The notes: generated from the letters alone by a model not told the origin. A DNA stretch of 45,537 nucleotides from JACPRB01 sp964468745 (GCA_964468745.1 CAYXVY010000321.1:1-45537), one strand, 5' to 3'. Shown: positions 24,867-33,002, counted from the first letter of the stretch. Numbers and translations are program-made.

Positions 24867-25634
24867 TCAGCGGGGGCGTGAGGGGTTCAGCGCCTCGAGG
24901 AGGAGCTGGACTTCGGTTTCGAGGTCGACGTCCGGATCGACGCTCTCATGCACGATCCGGCTGATGTGGGCACGGAGACGGCGACGACAGTTGTAGAGGA
25001 AGTTGCGCGCCTGCACGGGCGTCATGTTCAACTCCTTCTCCAGCCGCTCACGAGCGTCACTTTCCTGGAGCACGAAGACGGCCATCAGCGCGTCGAACTG
25101 ATCGACGCGGTCGTTTTTCACGAAGTCCTTGCGAAGGCGTTGTTGCGCCTCCTCGATGACCGAAATCGCCCACCCCTGATCGAAGAGGGCGTCCGGCGTG
25201 AGATGGGTGGCCGGCTCGACCTCAAGCTCCTCCGCAGTGCGCCGGATGTTGCCCGTGAGAACGATGCGGCCGCCGCCGCGCTTGAGGGCGGTCTCGCGAC
25301 GGTACTCGCTGACGAGGAAGCGCTCGAGGACGATCTTGATGAACGTTCGGAAGCGCGCGCCTTCGCGCGTGAAGTGCTTGAGCACGGAGCCTTCGACGAT
25401 GTGAAGGATGAATGCCTGCAGGCAGTCCTCGGCGTCGTCCGCCTTGATGCCATTCCGGATCATGTGGCGAAGGATGGGCTTCGTGTAGAGATCGGTCAGC
25501 GTTTCGATGGCCTCGCGATGCTCGGGATGGTTGCGGTCGCGCGCCTTGCGGATGACGGACCAGCGGCTGGGAGGCCAGGCGGCGCCGCGCGGCGGTGCGG
25601 GATCTGGCTCCGGCTTGAGCTTGCGCGGCGGCAC
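24867..25634 (-). CDS. TRWS-type ECF-like sigma factor (planctomycete-style family)
   Basis: 255 residues, GTG start at 25634 with a GGAGG box. The order of motifs matches a sigma family common in Planctomycetota: a SRWSVIRKARDRN opening, YTKPILRHMIRNGIKADDAEDCLQAFILHIVEG (region 2, DDAeD-Q-F), GARFRTFIKIVLERFLVSEYRRETALKRGGG, then TPDALFDQGWAISVIEEA and a C-terminal helix-turn-helix (ERLEKELNMTPVQARNFLYNCRRRLR). The typical last segment VHESVDPDVDLETEVQLLLEAL closes it. It would direct RNA polymerase to a small regulon. Such genes often lie next to zinc-ribbon kinases; here two small genes of unknown function follow. The N-terminal sequence and tail are mirrored in the fusion protein at 41722-44136. 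Confidence 0.8.
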   Translation of the reverse strand: MPPRKLKPEPDPAPPRGAAWPPSRWSVIRKARDRNHPEHREAIETLTDLYTKPILRHMIRNGIKADDAEDCLQAFILHIVEGSVLKHFTREGARFRTFIKIVLERFLVSEYRRETALKRGGGRIVLTGNIRRTAEELEVEPATHLTPDALFDQGWAISVIEEAQQRLRKDFVKNDRVDQFDALMAVFVLQESDARERLEKELNMTPVQARNFLYNCRRRLRAHISRIVHESVDPDVDLETEVQLLLEALNPSRPR

Positions 25635-25802
25635 TTGTCCTCCGGAGCCTTTCCAAGGTCCTCTGATCGCCGACCGTCGGCGAAGGAGGATGGCGGGGCC
25701 TGGTAATGGGGTCGCGGCGGGTGGCGCAAGATCCGCGAGTTCAAGCTCCTTTGGTACCCGCCAATCTGCACAGAACGTTGGGGAACGCCCGATAAGCGCG
25801 CT

Positions 25803-26252
25803 TCACCGCAACCGCAGCAATACAGTGATCGCGTCCATGCCCGTCGTCGCCAGCGTCAAGTTCATTTCGTCGGGCATCTCCTCCTTCGGCAAGCCGGTCG
25901 GCAGATCGAAGTGGATCCAGAAGTCCCGCGACTCGCCCTGCGTCAGGGTCGCCTCGGCCCGCGTCGTGTTCACCAATCGTCGCCCGCTCCATTCGATCGA
26001 CGCTGCGGCCGTCGAGAGCGCGACGGCCGTGAGGCGCGTGTTGCGGATCGTGAAATGCGCATCGATTTGTGTGACGTGGCCTGAGAGTCCCATCGTGTCG
26101 ATTCGCTGCAGACACACGATGAGGCCGTGCGATCCGAAGAGGTCGCGGCCGTCGTCGGGAGCATAACGGGGCGGCGCCGCGGAGGTCGCCACTGTCACGG
26201 CCAGTGCCGCCAGCACGGCCAGCATGCGCAACGCGACGGGAGGCGCTTTCAC
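25803..26252 (-). CDS. Small exported protein of unknown function
   Basis: 149 residues from GTG 26252, overlapping the upstream stop by four bases (GTGA); ATG 26267 in the same frame is an alternative. The signal peptide ends near VATSAAPP. The mature part is a beta-rich domain (IDAHFTIRNTRLTAVALSTAAASIEWSGRRL ... ESRDFWIHFDLP) that resembles an Ig-like or LEA-type fold, with no catalytic motif seen. It ends a run of small envelope genes (27634 to 25803). I do not recognise the family. Confidence 0.6.
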   Translation of the reverse strand: MKAPPVALRMLAVLAALAVTVATSAAPPRYAPDDGRDLFGSHGLIVCLQRIDTMGLSGHVTQIDAHFTIRNTRLTAVALSTAAASIEWSGRRLVNTTRAEATLTQGESRDFWIHFDLPTGLPKEEMPDEMNLTLATTGMDAITVLLRLR

Positions 26253-26671
26253 GGCGTCGCCGACCATTCGAGAATCAGCTCGTGTTCCCACCCGTCGATC
26301 TCGGCTTGCAACCGGAGACGGACCGCCTGGTCCATCGTCGCCGCCGCGGGAAGGGCGAAGGTCGCGAATTCCTGGGCTCGACCCACGGTCAGTCGAATCC
26401 GCCCTGTCTCGCAGGGCACGGTCGTCTCCTGTCGGAGCGCCGCAACCTCGATGAAGCGAACATCGTGCTCGTAATCGTCCCCGGACGTGAGCCTCATCAG
26501 CGCATACGATTCGCGAGCCTCGACAGCGATCAAGATTGGACCCATGCGGCCCAAGCCGCGACCGGCAGGAGCGACTGTCGGTGACGTGTGAGGAGGTTGA
26601 ATCTCAACGGAGCGGTATCCCCACGGGCATGCGACAAGCGTCAGCGGAAGCAGCGCGGCTAGCCGGCGCAT
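26249..26671 (-). CDS. Small lipoprotein of unknown function
   Basis: 140 residues from ATG 26671. MRRLAALLPLTLVAC is a lipoprotein signal (lipobox L-V-A-C). The mature protein has beta-strand patterns similar in layout to its downstream neighbour (ending EIDGWEHELILEWS against WIHFDLP...). It could be a distant paralog that contributes to one envelope complex. It overlaps the preceding membrane-protein gene by 13 bases and the next gene by 4. Family not recognised. Confidence 0.65.
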   Translation of the reverse strand: MRRLAALLPLTLVACPWGYRSVEIQPPHTSPTVAPAGRGLGRMGPILIAVEARESYALMRLTSGDDYEHDVRFIEVAALRQETTVPCETGRIRLTVGRAQEFATFALPAAATMDQAVRLRLQAEIDGWEHELILEWSATP

Positions 26672-27012
26672 GGCCACCTCCAGCGCGCGTACGCGACAGC
26701 CGCGAGCGGCGACACGAGGGCGATGAGATCGGTCGGATCCGCCATGACACGGAATGGCCCCGCGTCGAGACCCGTCAGCTTGATGGCCGTGAACGCGATC
26801 GCCGTGACGACGGCCGCATGCGCGATCCAGCGCGGGCTCCCGCAGATCGCGGTGATGAGGAACGGAAAGAAGAAGAGTCCGCTGAAGTCGCTGATCTTTC
26901 CGGTCACGAGGCCGGGGCACGCAGCCTTAAGCACGTGATCGTTGAGCGCGGTGACGGCGATCGCCAGCGCCACGGGCCACGTCAAGAGCTCCGCCCCACG
27001 CGCGTAACGCAT
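26659..27012 (-). CDS. Small multi-pass membrane protein
   Basis: 117 residues with about three to four hydrophobic segments (9-27, 43-58, 62-80 and 93-108). A conserved-looking motif LNDHVLKAACPGLVTGKISDFSGLFFFPFL sits between the first two: the G-K-I-S-D-F-S/A-G-L string recurs, from memory, in uncharacterised bacterial membrane proteins. No function can be given. It is the middle gene of the small envelope run, overlapping the lipoprotein gene. Confidence 0.6.
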   Translation of the reverse strand: MRYARGAELLTWPVALAIAVTALNDHVLKAACPGLVTGKISDFSGLFFFPFLITAICGSPRWIAHAAVVTAIAFTAIKLTGLDAGPFRVMADPTDLIALVSPLAAVAYARWRWPCAG

Positions 27013-27118
27013 CCCCTACTAGCGGGGTTGGGTGTCGCGGGGTTCACGAAATCATGGAGAGCGCGTCTCGGGGTCCCACGCACCCCACGCTGCAACCTGT
27101 GGGTTCACTTCACGACCC

Positions 27119-27634
27119 CTACCGGCTCAGCTGCGACGGGTGCGACAGGTACACCTGCATGCTGATGCGACGATCGGCGCTTGCGTTGCGGATCACCCAG
27201 ACGAACGACCCCGGATCAAGCGGGCGCACGAGCGTGTGCCACTGCGCGGAGACGCGGCGATCCCCGGTGGCCAGCGCCGCTTCCACCTCCTGGCTTGTGG
27301 GCTCGGGCCCGGCCGTTGGACCGACGCCGATGTCGATCACGTCTCCTTCGGCCGCCATCACCTCGATGACGAAGGCTGCGCGCTCGGTCAGCTTCACGGT
27401 GCCGCTGCGCACGGCGCCCGGCTCCAGGACGATGGGATCGCCCTTCTTCCTCACCAGCGGGATCCGGGTCCCTTCGACATCGTTGTTGAACATTCGGGTC
27501 TGCCAGAGCATGAACGCGCCGAAGAGATAGAGGGGCGTCAGGCCCAGGAGGACCATGCCGACGGTTCGGAGCCACTCCCGCTTGCGACGAGGCGGCTCGA
27601 CCGCGCGCGCGATCGGCAACGGATCCGGGGGCAT
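27119..27634 (-). CDS. Single-pass membrane protein of unknown function
   Basis: 171 residues from ATG 27634; the frame is open further upstream inside the nucleotidyltransferase gene but without coding character. A basic cytoplasmic head (about 1-25) is followed by one transmembrane helix at about 27-46 (VGMVLLGLTPLYLFGAFMLW). A soluble beta-rich outer domain then follows (VRSGTVKLTERAAFVIEVMAAEGDVIDIG ... FVWVIRNASADRRISMQVYLSHP), resembling the bead-like domains of its two downstream neighbours. Family not recognised. Confidence 0.6.
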   Translation of the reverse strand: MPPDPLPIARAVEPPRRKREWLRTVGMVLLGLTPLYLFGAFMLWQTRMFNNDVEGTRIPLVRKKGDPIVLEPGAVRSGTVKLTERAAFVIEVMAAEGDVIDIGVGPTAGPEPTSQEVEAALATGDRRVSAQWHTLVRPLDPGSFVWVIRNASADRRISMQVYLSHPSQLSR

Positions 27635-27686
27635 GGTGGAAGTATACGCGCACCGGCAACGAACCCGGATTCGCGAAAGAGCGCGG

Positions 27687-28241
27687 TCACGCGTTCCGGA
27701 TGCGATCCAACTCCGCGCGCACACCGAGCGCGTCGGCCCACCGGTCGAGGTACGATTCGTCGAGCGTCCCCCGCTGCACCGCGTACACATCGCGCGCGTC
27801 CTCAACCTGCCGCGCCGACACCTCGCCCCCTTTGCGATACCACGCGAGCTTGAAGAGGATCGTGTCTTCGGGCGACGCCATCGATACCTGTCTTCCCAGC
27901 GCGGCCACGCGACGCCGACGCGCAAACTCCTCCCGCGCGAAGTCGGTGCGCCTCACAGGGATGAGATCGACCTTGAAGACGCCGCTCCTCGGAATCAAAT
28001 TGAACATCGCGCCCGCGGCAAGGTCTCGCTCTAGCGCCTCGAGATCGACCAGAAAGTCCCCGCTGAACGCCTCGTAGAGACGCCGCGCGTCCGTCGCCGC
28101 CATCTGTGCGACAATGTCGGCGTCGTAGGATCCGCGGGGGCGGCCGTAGGCGTTCGAGGCGTAGGAACCGACGAGCATGTACTCGATGCCGAGCCGCTCC
28201 AGGCGGTCAATCACCGTTGCGACTATGTCGTCTTCGTTCAC
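27687..28241 (-). CDS. MNT-type nucleotidyltransferase
   Basis: 184 residues from GTG 28241 with an AGGT box. The N-terminal VATVIDRLERLGIEYMLVGSYASNAYG and following SYDADI give the nucleotidyltransferase signature G-S-x(n)-D-x-D, and KVDLIPV supplies the third acidic strand. A conserved helix VSMASPEDTILFKLAWYRKGGE and a C-terminal DARDVYAVQ stretch match the DUF6036/AbiEii-like nucleotidyltransferases. Such enzymes transfer nucleotides to proteins or tRNA and often act in toxin-antitoxin pairs. It overlaps a small upstream gene by 35 bases, so the two are probably coupled. Confidence 0.78.
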   Translation of the reverse strand: MNEDDIVATVIDRLERLGIEYMLVGSYASNAYGRPRGSYDADIVAQMAATDARRLYEAFSGDFLVDLEALERDLAAGAMFNLIPRSGVFKVDLIPVRRTDFAREEFARRRRVAALGRQVSMASPEDTILFKLAWYRKGGEVSARQVEDARDVYAVQRGTLDESYLDRWADALGVRAELDRIRNA

Positions 28242-28458
28242 ACATGACCTGCCAAGTGTCGCGGCCGAACACGATCTCGCCCACTCTCGACTCGATCTCG
28301 TCATCGTTCAGCTGCGGGAATCGCGCGCGCAGCCCGCCCCGCAGGAAATCGAGGGCTATGCGGCGCTGGTCCGCCGCGGCCCGGAGACGCTCGTCAATCG
28401 TGGCCTCTCGCAGACGCTCGATGCCCGCCAGCCAGCTCCGCCGCTTCTCGACGTCCAC
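28207..28458 (-). CDS. Small helical partner of the nucleotidyltransferase
   Basis: 83 residues if GTG 28458 (M-D-V-E-K) is the start; GTG 28479 is an alternative. The sequence is all-helical: SWLAGIERLREATIDERLRAA, then RIALDFLRGGLRARFPQLND and EIESRVGEIVFGRDTW. The 'L..GLRARFP...E.E.R.GEI..G...W' pattern occurs, from memory, in small uncharacterised proteins encoded beside nucleotidyltransferases. Its 35-base overlap with the enzyme gene suggests that they work together, for example as antitoxin or substrate. The TGCTATCAT string just upstream could be a promoter -10. Too short for confident family assignment. Confidence 0.5.
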   Translation of the reverse strand: MDVEKRRSWLAGIERLREATIDERLRAAADQRRIALDFLRGGLRARFPQLNDDEIESRVGEIVFGRDTWQVMCERRRHSRNGD

Positions 28459-28542
28459 GTCGGGGATGATAGCACGCGCCACCCGGCGCTTCGAGCGCGA
28501 CCGCCGGGGCGCGTGATGCGACTCAGAGGGCGCCGCGCACGT

Positions 28543-29322
28543 ATGATAGGCATGCTCATCCTGCTGATCGCCGCATGCCTCCAGGCGCCGCTCGACGACG
28601 CGACGCTGGACGATCCCGCGAAGTCGATCCTCTGGGCGAAAACGTGGGGCGACGCGTTCGAGGAGGCGACGCTGCGAAACGTGCCGGTGCTCGTCTTCCT
28701 CACGAGCGACAACTGAGGGCCGTGCCAGGCGCTGGAGCGCGGCGCGTTCCAGGATCCGAAGTTCGCGAGGTCGCTCAACGACGCGTGCGTGCCAGTGGCC
28801 TTCGTGAACAGCTACAAGAAATGGCCGACCGTCGAGGTGCGCGCCGGGAAGGACGTGGTCAAGCGGTCGCTCCACTTCCCGCGACGCACGGTCGAGGAGC
28901 TGCAGGCGCTCACGAAGACGACGCCCGACGCCATCACGAAGCTAGCGACGTGGGGGACGCCGGCCTATTTGATTCTCGACGCTTCACAGGCCCAAGTGGG
29001 GGACCGCCTCGACCGCAAGAGCGTGACGGGACCGAAGATGCTCGAAGACATCGAGGCGCAGCAGAAGAAGCTCGGCGCGGGTGTGCCCGTGGGCGCCTAC
29101 GGCGAGTTTGTGACGGCCGTCGCGGGGCTAGCGAAAGATTTCGTCGCGTCCGTGAAGTCTCTCGACGCGATGAAGGGTCTGACCGACGCGATGCGGCGTT
29201 ACGCGGAGGCGAAGCTCGATGAGCGCATCGACGGCGCGTCGCCAGAGGATCTGGGGAAGTGGGCGGACGGGCTGCCCGCCGGGAGCGTCGTCGAGCGGCG
29301 GATCCGCGAGAAGTTGAAGTAG
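28543..29322 (+). CDS. Thioredoxin-fold lipoprotein, probable selenoprotein (UGPC active site)
   Basis: 259 residues if UGA at 28714-28716 is read as selenocysteine (residue 58 from ATG 28543; ATG 28552 is an alternative start). The signal MIGMLILLIAAC carries a lipobox I-A-A-C. A thioredoxin fold follows: VPVLVFLTSDN-U-GPCQALERGAFQDPKF, the exact place of C-G-P-C in thioredoxins, then VPVAFVN and a cis-Pro loop GTPAYLILD (about 147-155). The frame is open and conserved in character on both sides of the UGA, and the downstream part has no own Shine-Dalgarno before its first GTG. A 9-bp hairpin with a GGC loop begins 16 bases after the UGA. The role is likely thiol/selenol redox in the envelope. 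It needs selenocysteine machinery, not present in this window. A nonsense mutation or base error at a TGC codon is the alternative. Confidence 0.75.
28732..28752 (+). promoter_or_regulatory. Candidate bacterial SECIS hairpin
   Basis: 28732-28740 (CTGGAGCGC) pairs with 28744-28752 (GCGTTCCAG) over nine base pairs with one G-U pair. The apical loop is GGC at 28741-28743, starting 24 bases after the end of the UGA. A G-led small loop at this distance inside the coding region is what bacterial SECIS elements show. A competing hairpin can form at 28720-28742. Confidence 0.6.
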
Positions 29323-29334
29323 GACCGCGGAGCG

Positions 29335-29640
29335 GACAGAGCGCACGGAGAGGATTCGCCGCAGAGCCGCGCAGAGTGTGTGCGGGGGCGCAGAGCCGGA
29401 GTTTCTGCCGGCCCGCGCCTCGCGCGGGCGAGGCCACGCAGGTACGGATTCAGAGACGCGCTGCGAGTCTTGGGAGCGTCTCTGAATCCGTACCTGCGTG
29501 GCTGCCCGTGCGGGCTACGCCCGCACGGCGGCAGAAAGCAACCGACGCATTCCTCGGATACCTCTGCTGCCTCGGTGTTGTCCGAATCGGCTCTGCGCCC
29601 CCACACACTCTGTGGGCTCCGCGGCCAGTCTTCTCCCCGC
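29335..29640. repeat. Nested 300-bp inverted repeat
   Basis: This fills nearly all of the 321-bp gap between convergent genes; no gene is seen in it. The outer arms 29359-29398 and 29588-29624 are near-perfect complements (CGCAGAG-type units with GTGTGTG). The middle arms (TTTCTGCCG...) pair imperfectly. The inner arms 29434-29459 and 29476-29501 are a perfect 26-bp inverted repeat with a 16-base loop. The layout suggests a MITE-like or stepwise-grown palindrome that can fold into a long hairpin on either strand. Confidence 0.9.
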
Positions 29641-29643
29641 TCT

Positions 29644-31263
29644 CTACTGCTTCTGGAACTCCGGCGAGCCGAGGAGGATCGCGACGATCGTCGGGCCGAG
29701 GTCCTTCGCTGTCGCCTTCGGGTTCTTCTTCAACTCCGCCGCGATGATCCGGTCGAGGTTGCCGCTCGTGCGCGCCGTGAGGCCGCCGACCGGCAGGATC
29801 TTCTTCGTGAGAATCGCCTTCCACTCCTTCGGCTTTCCCTCGGGGAGATCTCCGTAGAGCGTCTCCGGGATCTTCACGCTCGCCAGCCGGCCGCGCGAGA
29901 GCTCCGTCGCGACCGTCCAGCGCGTCGCCAGCGCCCCCGGATCGCGCCACGCTTCGGCCTGGTCGTAATACCCCGTCGGATCGGGGCACTTGTAGAGCCC
30001 TTCGGTGAGCCGGTCGAGCGCGCCCTGCACGCCCCCCGCGAGCGCCATCGCGCCGGAGGACTGCGCACCCACCGCGCGCAACATGCTGTAGAGGAATTCC
30101 GACGGCCGCTTGAACTTCGCGAGATAGTTCTTCCGCAGGAAGAATTCGGGGTCGGTGACGATCGCCTTGAACACTTTCGGCAGGTCGCCGCCCGTCTCGC
30201 CGAACACCTTCGCGACCCGCGCCACCATCTTCGGGTCCGGATCGTCGTTCACGTAGAAGCGGACGAGCTTCGTCGACAGGTACGCCGCCGTGTTCGGGTG
30301 CTTCTTCAAGATCTCCAGCACCTTCTCGCCGTCGTCGGAGGAGCTGTCGCCGGTCTCGGCCGGAATGGTCTGGCCAAGCACCGTCTTCGGCCCCTTCACG
30401 TGCATGTCGGGGTCGAACTCGAACATCCACGGGAACGTCTTGCCCATCGTCCAGCCGGTGAGGCACTTCGAAACTTCGATGACGTCCTGCTGCGTGTAGC
30501 CGTTGTCCACACCGAGCGTGTGCAGCTCGAGGAGCTCGCGCGCGTAGTTCTCGTTCGGGGCGACGCGCTTGGACGCCTCGACCGTCTGCTCGGCCATCTG
30601 GTCGTTCTGCGTGGTGCGGCGGACGTGGCTGAAAATCCCCTCGAGCTCCTTCTGCGAGTACGGGCGTCGCGAGACGGTCTGGTCGAGGAAGAAGAGCATC
30701 GCGATGTTGTGCGCGGAGGCGTCGAGGATCTCGTTGAACGACGTGAGCGCGTGCTTGTGGATGACGTTGCGCTCCCAGCCGATGAACATCCACTCCTCGT
30801 GCGGCTTGTCGATCGAGATCGAGAAGTGATTGCGGAAGAAGTCGGCGCTCGTCTCGCGCACCGGATTGGCGCTGTAGACGACGCGCGCCACGGTCCACGC
30901 CAGGTGCTCGCGCATCGCCTGCATCGACCGCCCGATGGCCGCGGCCTTCTCGTCGGCGCTGGCGGTCTTCGAGTAGCGCCCGTTGTATCTCGTGTAGATC
31001 TCGTCGAGCTTGAGCGGGTAGACCTCGAGCTTCTTGATCGACTCCTCGAGGCGCGGGCCGGCGTCGACGTCCGGTTTCAACTGGGCGTCGAACCATTCCA
31101 TGAGCCCGGCCTTCTTCACCTCGGCGACGAGGTCTGCGGTCGCGCCCGGTGTGAAGCGGTTGAGGAGATGGTGGATCTTCTCGTCCTCCGTCAGCGGCGC
31201 GACATCCTGGGCTTGCGCGCTGAACGGGATGAACACGAGCGCGACGAGCACGATCTTCCGCAT
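29644..31263 (-). CDS. DUF1800 family exported protein
   Basis: 539 residues from ATG 31263 with a GGAGGGG box; a GTG further up lacks one. Signal peptide MRKIVLVALVFIPFSAQAQ. The family's order of motifs is present: HHLLNRFTPGATADLVAEV near the start, MREHLAWTVAR...FFRNHFSI, NENYARELLELHTLGVDNGYTQQDVIEVSKCLTGWT (the N-x-A-R-E-L-x-E-L-H-T-L-G signature) and a C-terminal IVAILLGSPEFQKQ. DUF1800 proteins are exported and often paired with DUF1501 proteins; no DUF1501 gene is in this window. Biochemical role unknown. It is the last gene behind the ECF sigma and BNR lipoprotein genes. Confidence 0.9.
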   Translation of the reverse strand: MRKIVLVALVFIPFSAQAQDVAPLTEDEKIHHLLNRFTPGATADLVAEVKKAGLMEWFDAQLKPDVDAGPRLEESIKKLEVYPLKLDEIYTRYNGRYSKTASADEKAAAIGRSMQAMREHLAWTVARVVYSANPVRETSADFFRNHFSISIDKPHEEWMFIGWERNVIHKHALTSFNEILDASAHNIAMLFFLDQTVSRRPYSQKELEGIFSHVRRTTQNDQMAEQTVEASKRVAPNENYARELLELHTLGVDNGYTQQDVIEVSKCLTGWTMGKTFPWMFEFDPDMHVKGPKTVLGQTIPAETGDSSSDDGEKVLEILKKHPNTAAYLSTKLVRFYVNDDPDPKMVARVAKVFGETGGDLPKVFKAIVTDPEFFLRKNYLAKFKRPSEFLYSMLRAVGAQSSGAMALAGGVQGALDRLTEGLYKCPDPTGYYDQAEAWRDPGALATRWTVATELSRGRLASVKIPETLYGDLPEGKPKEWKAILTKKILPVGGLTARTSGNLDRIIAAELKKNPKATAKDLGPTIVAILLGSPEFQKQ

Positions 31264-31308
31264 GGCCTGGCCCCTCCGTCGAATCACCCCGAGTATAGCG
31301 TATCGGGA

Positions 31309-32415
31309 CTACGGATTCCGTCCGCTCTTGTAGATGCGGAAGTGGAGGGGCGGCGTCAGCAGGGCCTCCGAGTAGAGGATCCCGCAGGCCGTGGCCTGTG
31401 CGGCATATCCGGCGGCGCCGTTGTGACTGCCGGCGGTACCCGTGAACTCCAGTGCCGCCACCGGGAGACCAGCGGAACGCAGCAGGGTTCCGGCGTCGAG
31501 ATCGGCCACGGTGAAGACCGTCGTTCCCCGGTAGATATCGCTCATCTGCGGCGTCACGATAAGGCGGACCGTCGCACCCTGCACAAAGAGCTCCGGCGCG
31601 CTAAAGCCGTGGCAGCCGAACGGCGGCCCGTCGACGGCGTTCACGAGCGGCGAGCCCCGGTACTGCCAGCCGGGCGACGCGTGCGGGAGTTTCAGCAGCG
31701 CGATTCGACCGTTCGTCGACAGCCCCTCCGCGCAGAGCATGATGACGTACAGGGCGTCCGGTGTCGCAAGCAGACCCGGCTCGCTGCAGACGAGGGTGGC
31801 TGCCAGGTCGGCGTGGAGCGCGTCGACGCGGACCTCCGGCGGTCCGATCGTCGCGTCGTTCACGGGATCGTAAAGCGATCCCACGAACAGCTTGCGCTCG
31901 GCCGACCACGGTCCCGACGGGGCCGGGGCGGTCTTCATCGCGATCCATCCGTGCTGGAACACCCGCGCGCCGTTGACCCAGAGGTAGTGGTGCCACAGCA
32001 GCTTCCAGCGGTCGCCCGCGGGAGCGCCCGGATCCTCGACGATCGCGGGGACTTCGTTGTTCCACGTCCCGGCGTTGAAGGGCGGCGGCAGGGGGAGCGC
32101 CACGTCCTGCGACGGGTTGATCACAACGCCGGCGTCGGTCCACGACGCGCCCGCGTCGTCCGACCAGGCCATCCGGGTGCGGATGTTGTCGTTCTGCCCG
32201 GGCCACATCGCAGAGTCGGACACCTCCGAGTACGCCATCCACAGGCGGCCTGTGGCGGAGTCGCGCGCGAGCGACGGATCGAAGATCCCCTTGGGCCCCA
32301 CGCCGGGGAAGGAGAGCTCGATGGGGAACGTCGGCGTCGACGAGGACCCGCCCGATCCGCCCCCGCCGCAGGAGACCATCGATACGACGAGGCTCGCCGC
32401 CAACGCACGCAGCAT
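31309..32415 (-). CDS. BNR/sialidase-like beta-propeller lipoprotein
   Basis: 368 residues. The lipoprotein signal MLRALAASLVVSMVSC is followed by a Gly/Ser-rich linker typical of surface lipoproteins. Repeated propeller elements with Asp-box-like strings are visible: SLARDSATGRLWMAYSE, RMAWSDDAGASWTDAGVV (an S-D-D-x-G-x-S-W BNR box) and GPWSAERKLFVG. This layout matches five- or six-bladed sialidase or glycosidase-like proteins, yet the catalytic Tyr/Glu set cannot be placed, so binding or hydrolysis of glycans is only possible, not shown. It follows the ECF sigma gene by 45 bp and may be its target. Confidence 0.7.
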   Translation of the reverse strand: MLRALAASLVVSMVSCGGGGSGGSSSTPTFPIELSFPGVGPKGIFDPSLARDSATGRLWMAYSEVSDSAMWPGQNDNIRTRMAWSDDAGASWTDAGVVINPSQDVALPLPPPFNAGTWNNEVPAIVEDPGAPAGDRWKLLWHHYLWVNGARVFQHGWIAMKTAPAPSGPWSAERKLFVGSLYDPVNDATIGPPEVRVDALHADLAATLVCSEPGLLATPDALYVIMLCAEGLSTNGRIALLKLPHASPGWQYRGSPLVNAVDGPPFGCHGFSAPELFVQGATVRLIVTPQMSDIYRGTTVFTVADLDAGTLLRSAGLPVAALEFTGTAGSHNGAAGYAAQATACGILYSEALLTPPLHFRIYKSGRNP

Positions 32416-32460
32416 GCCCGCGTTACCCCGTCGCGCGCGTGCGGGTTTCGAGAATGTGCG

Positions 32461-32997
32461 CTACGGACGGGCGCCGGTCGTTCTCATCGCGCGCCACTTC
32501 GCGCGCAACTCCTCGCGGGCGCGGAAGATGCGGCTCTCGACGGTGCCCATCGGGACCTCCAGCGTGTCCGAGATCTCGCGGTAGCTGAGACCTTCAAGGT
32601 CGCGCAGGATGAGGATCGCGCGCGCCTCCGGAGGGAGCTCTCCGAGGAGTTTCTCGAGCGTCGCCATCGTCGGCTCGCCCTCGTCCGGATCGCGCGGGAG
32701 TTCGCGATCGATCACCAGCTTGACCGTCTTCGGGCGCCTGCGGCCCGCCATCAGCGCCGCGTTCACCGCGATCCGATAGAGCCATGTGAAGAATCCGCTC
32801 TCCCCGCGGAAGCGCGAGAGGTTTTCCCACGCCTTGACGAACGTCTCCTGCGTCGCGTCCTCGGCCTCCGCGGGATCGCGCAGGATGCCGCGCGCCACGC
32901 GATAGACCGCCGCCTGGTGGCGCGACACGAGCTCGCCGAACGCCGCACGGTCGCCCGAGCGTGCGCGGCGCAGGAGGTCCGCTTCGTCCATCATCAT
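32461..32997 (-). CDS. RpoE-type ECF sigma factor
   Basis: 178 residues. Region 2 is intact: LVSRHQAAVYRVARGILRDPAEAEDATQETFVKAWENLSRFRGES...WLYRIAVNAAL. Region 4 follows with LPPEARAILILRDLEGLSYREISDTLEVPMGTVESRIFRAREELR. Three ATGs in a row open the gene (32997, 32994, 32991), with no Shine-Dalgarno sequence: the start is only 5 bp behind the T-run of a strong terminator. It has no anti-sigma gene directly after it; it may partner the orphan anti-sigma at 14908-15279. It is likely co-transcribed with the lipoprotein and DUF1800 genes. Confidence 0.92.
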   Translation of the reverse strand: MMMDEADLLRRARSGDRAAFGELVSRHQAAVYRVARGILRDPAEAEDATQETFVKAWENLSRFRGESGFFTWLYRIAVNAALMAGRRRPKTVKLVIDRELPRDPDEGEPTMATLEKLLGELPPEARAILILRDLEGLSYREISDTLEVPMGTVESRIFRAREELRAKWRAMRTTGARP

Positions 32998-33002
32998 TGA
33001 AA

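Noticed and set aside
29380..33000. Very long plus-strand open frame (1206 codons)
   Set aside because: Lies opposite the DUF1800, BNR lipoprotein and ECF sigma genes; Arg/His/Leu-rich with no domain. It is a shadow frame of GC-rich genes.
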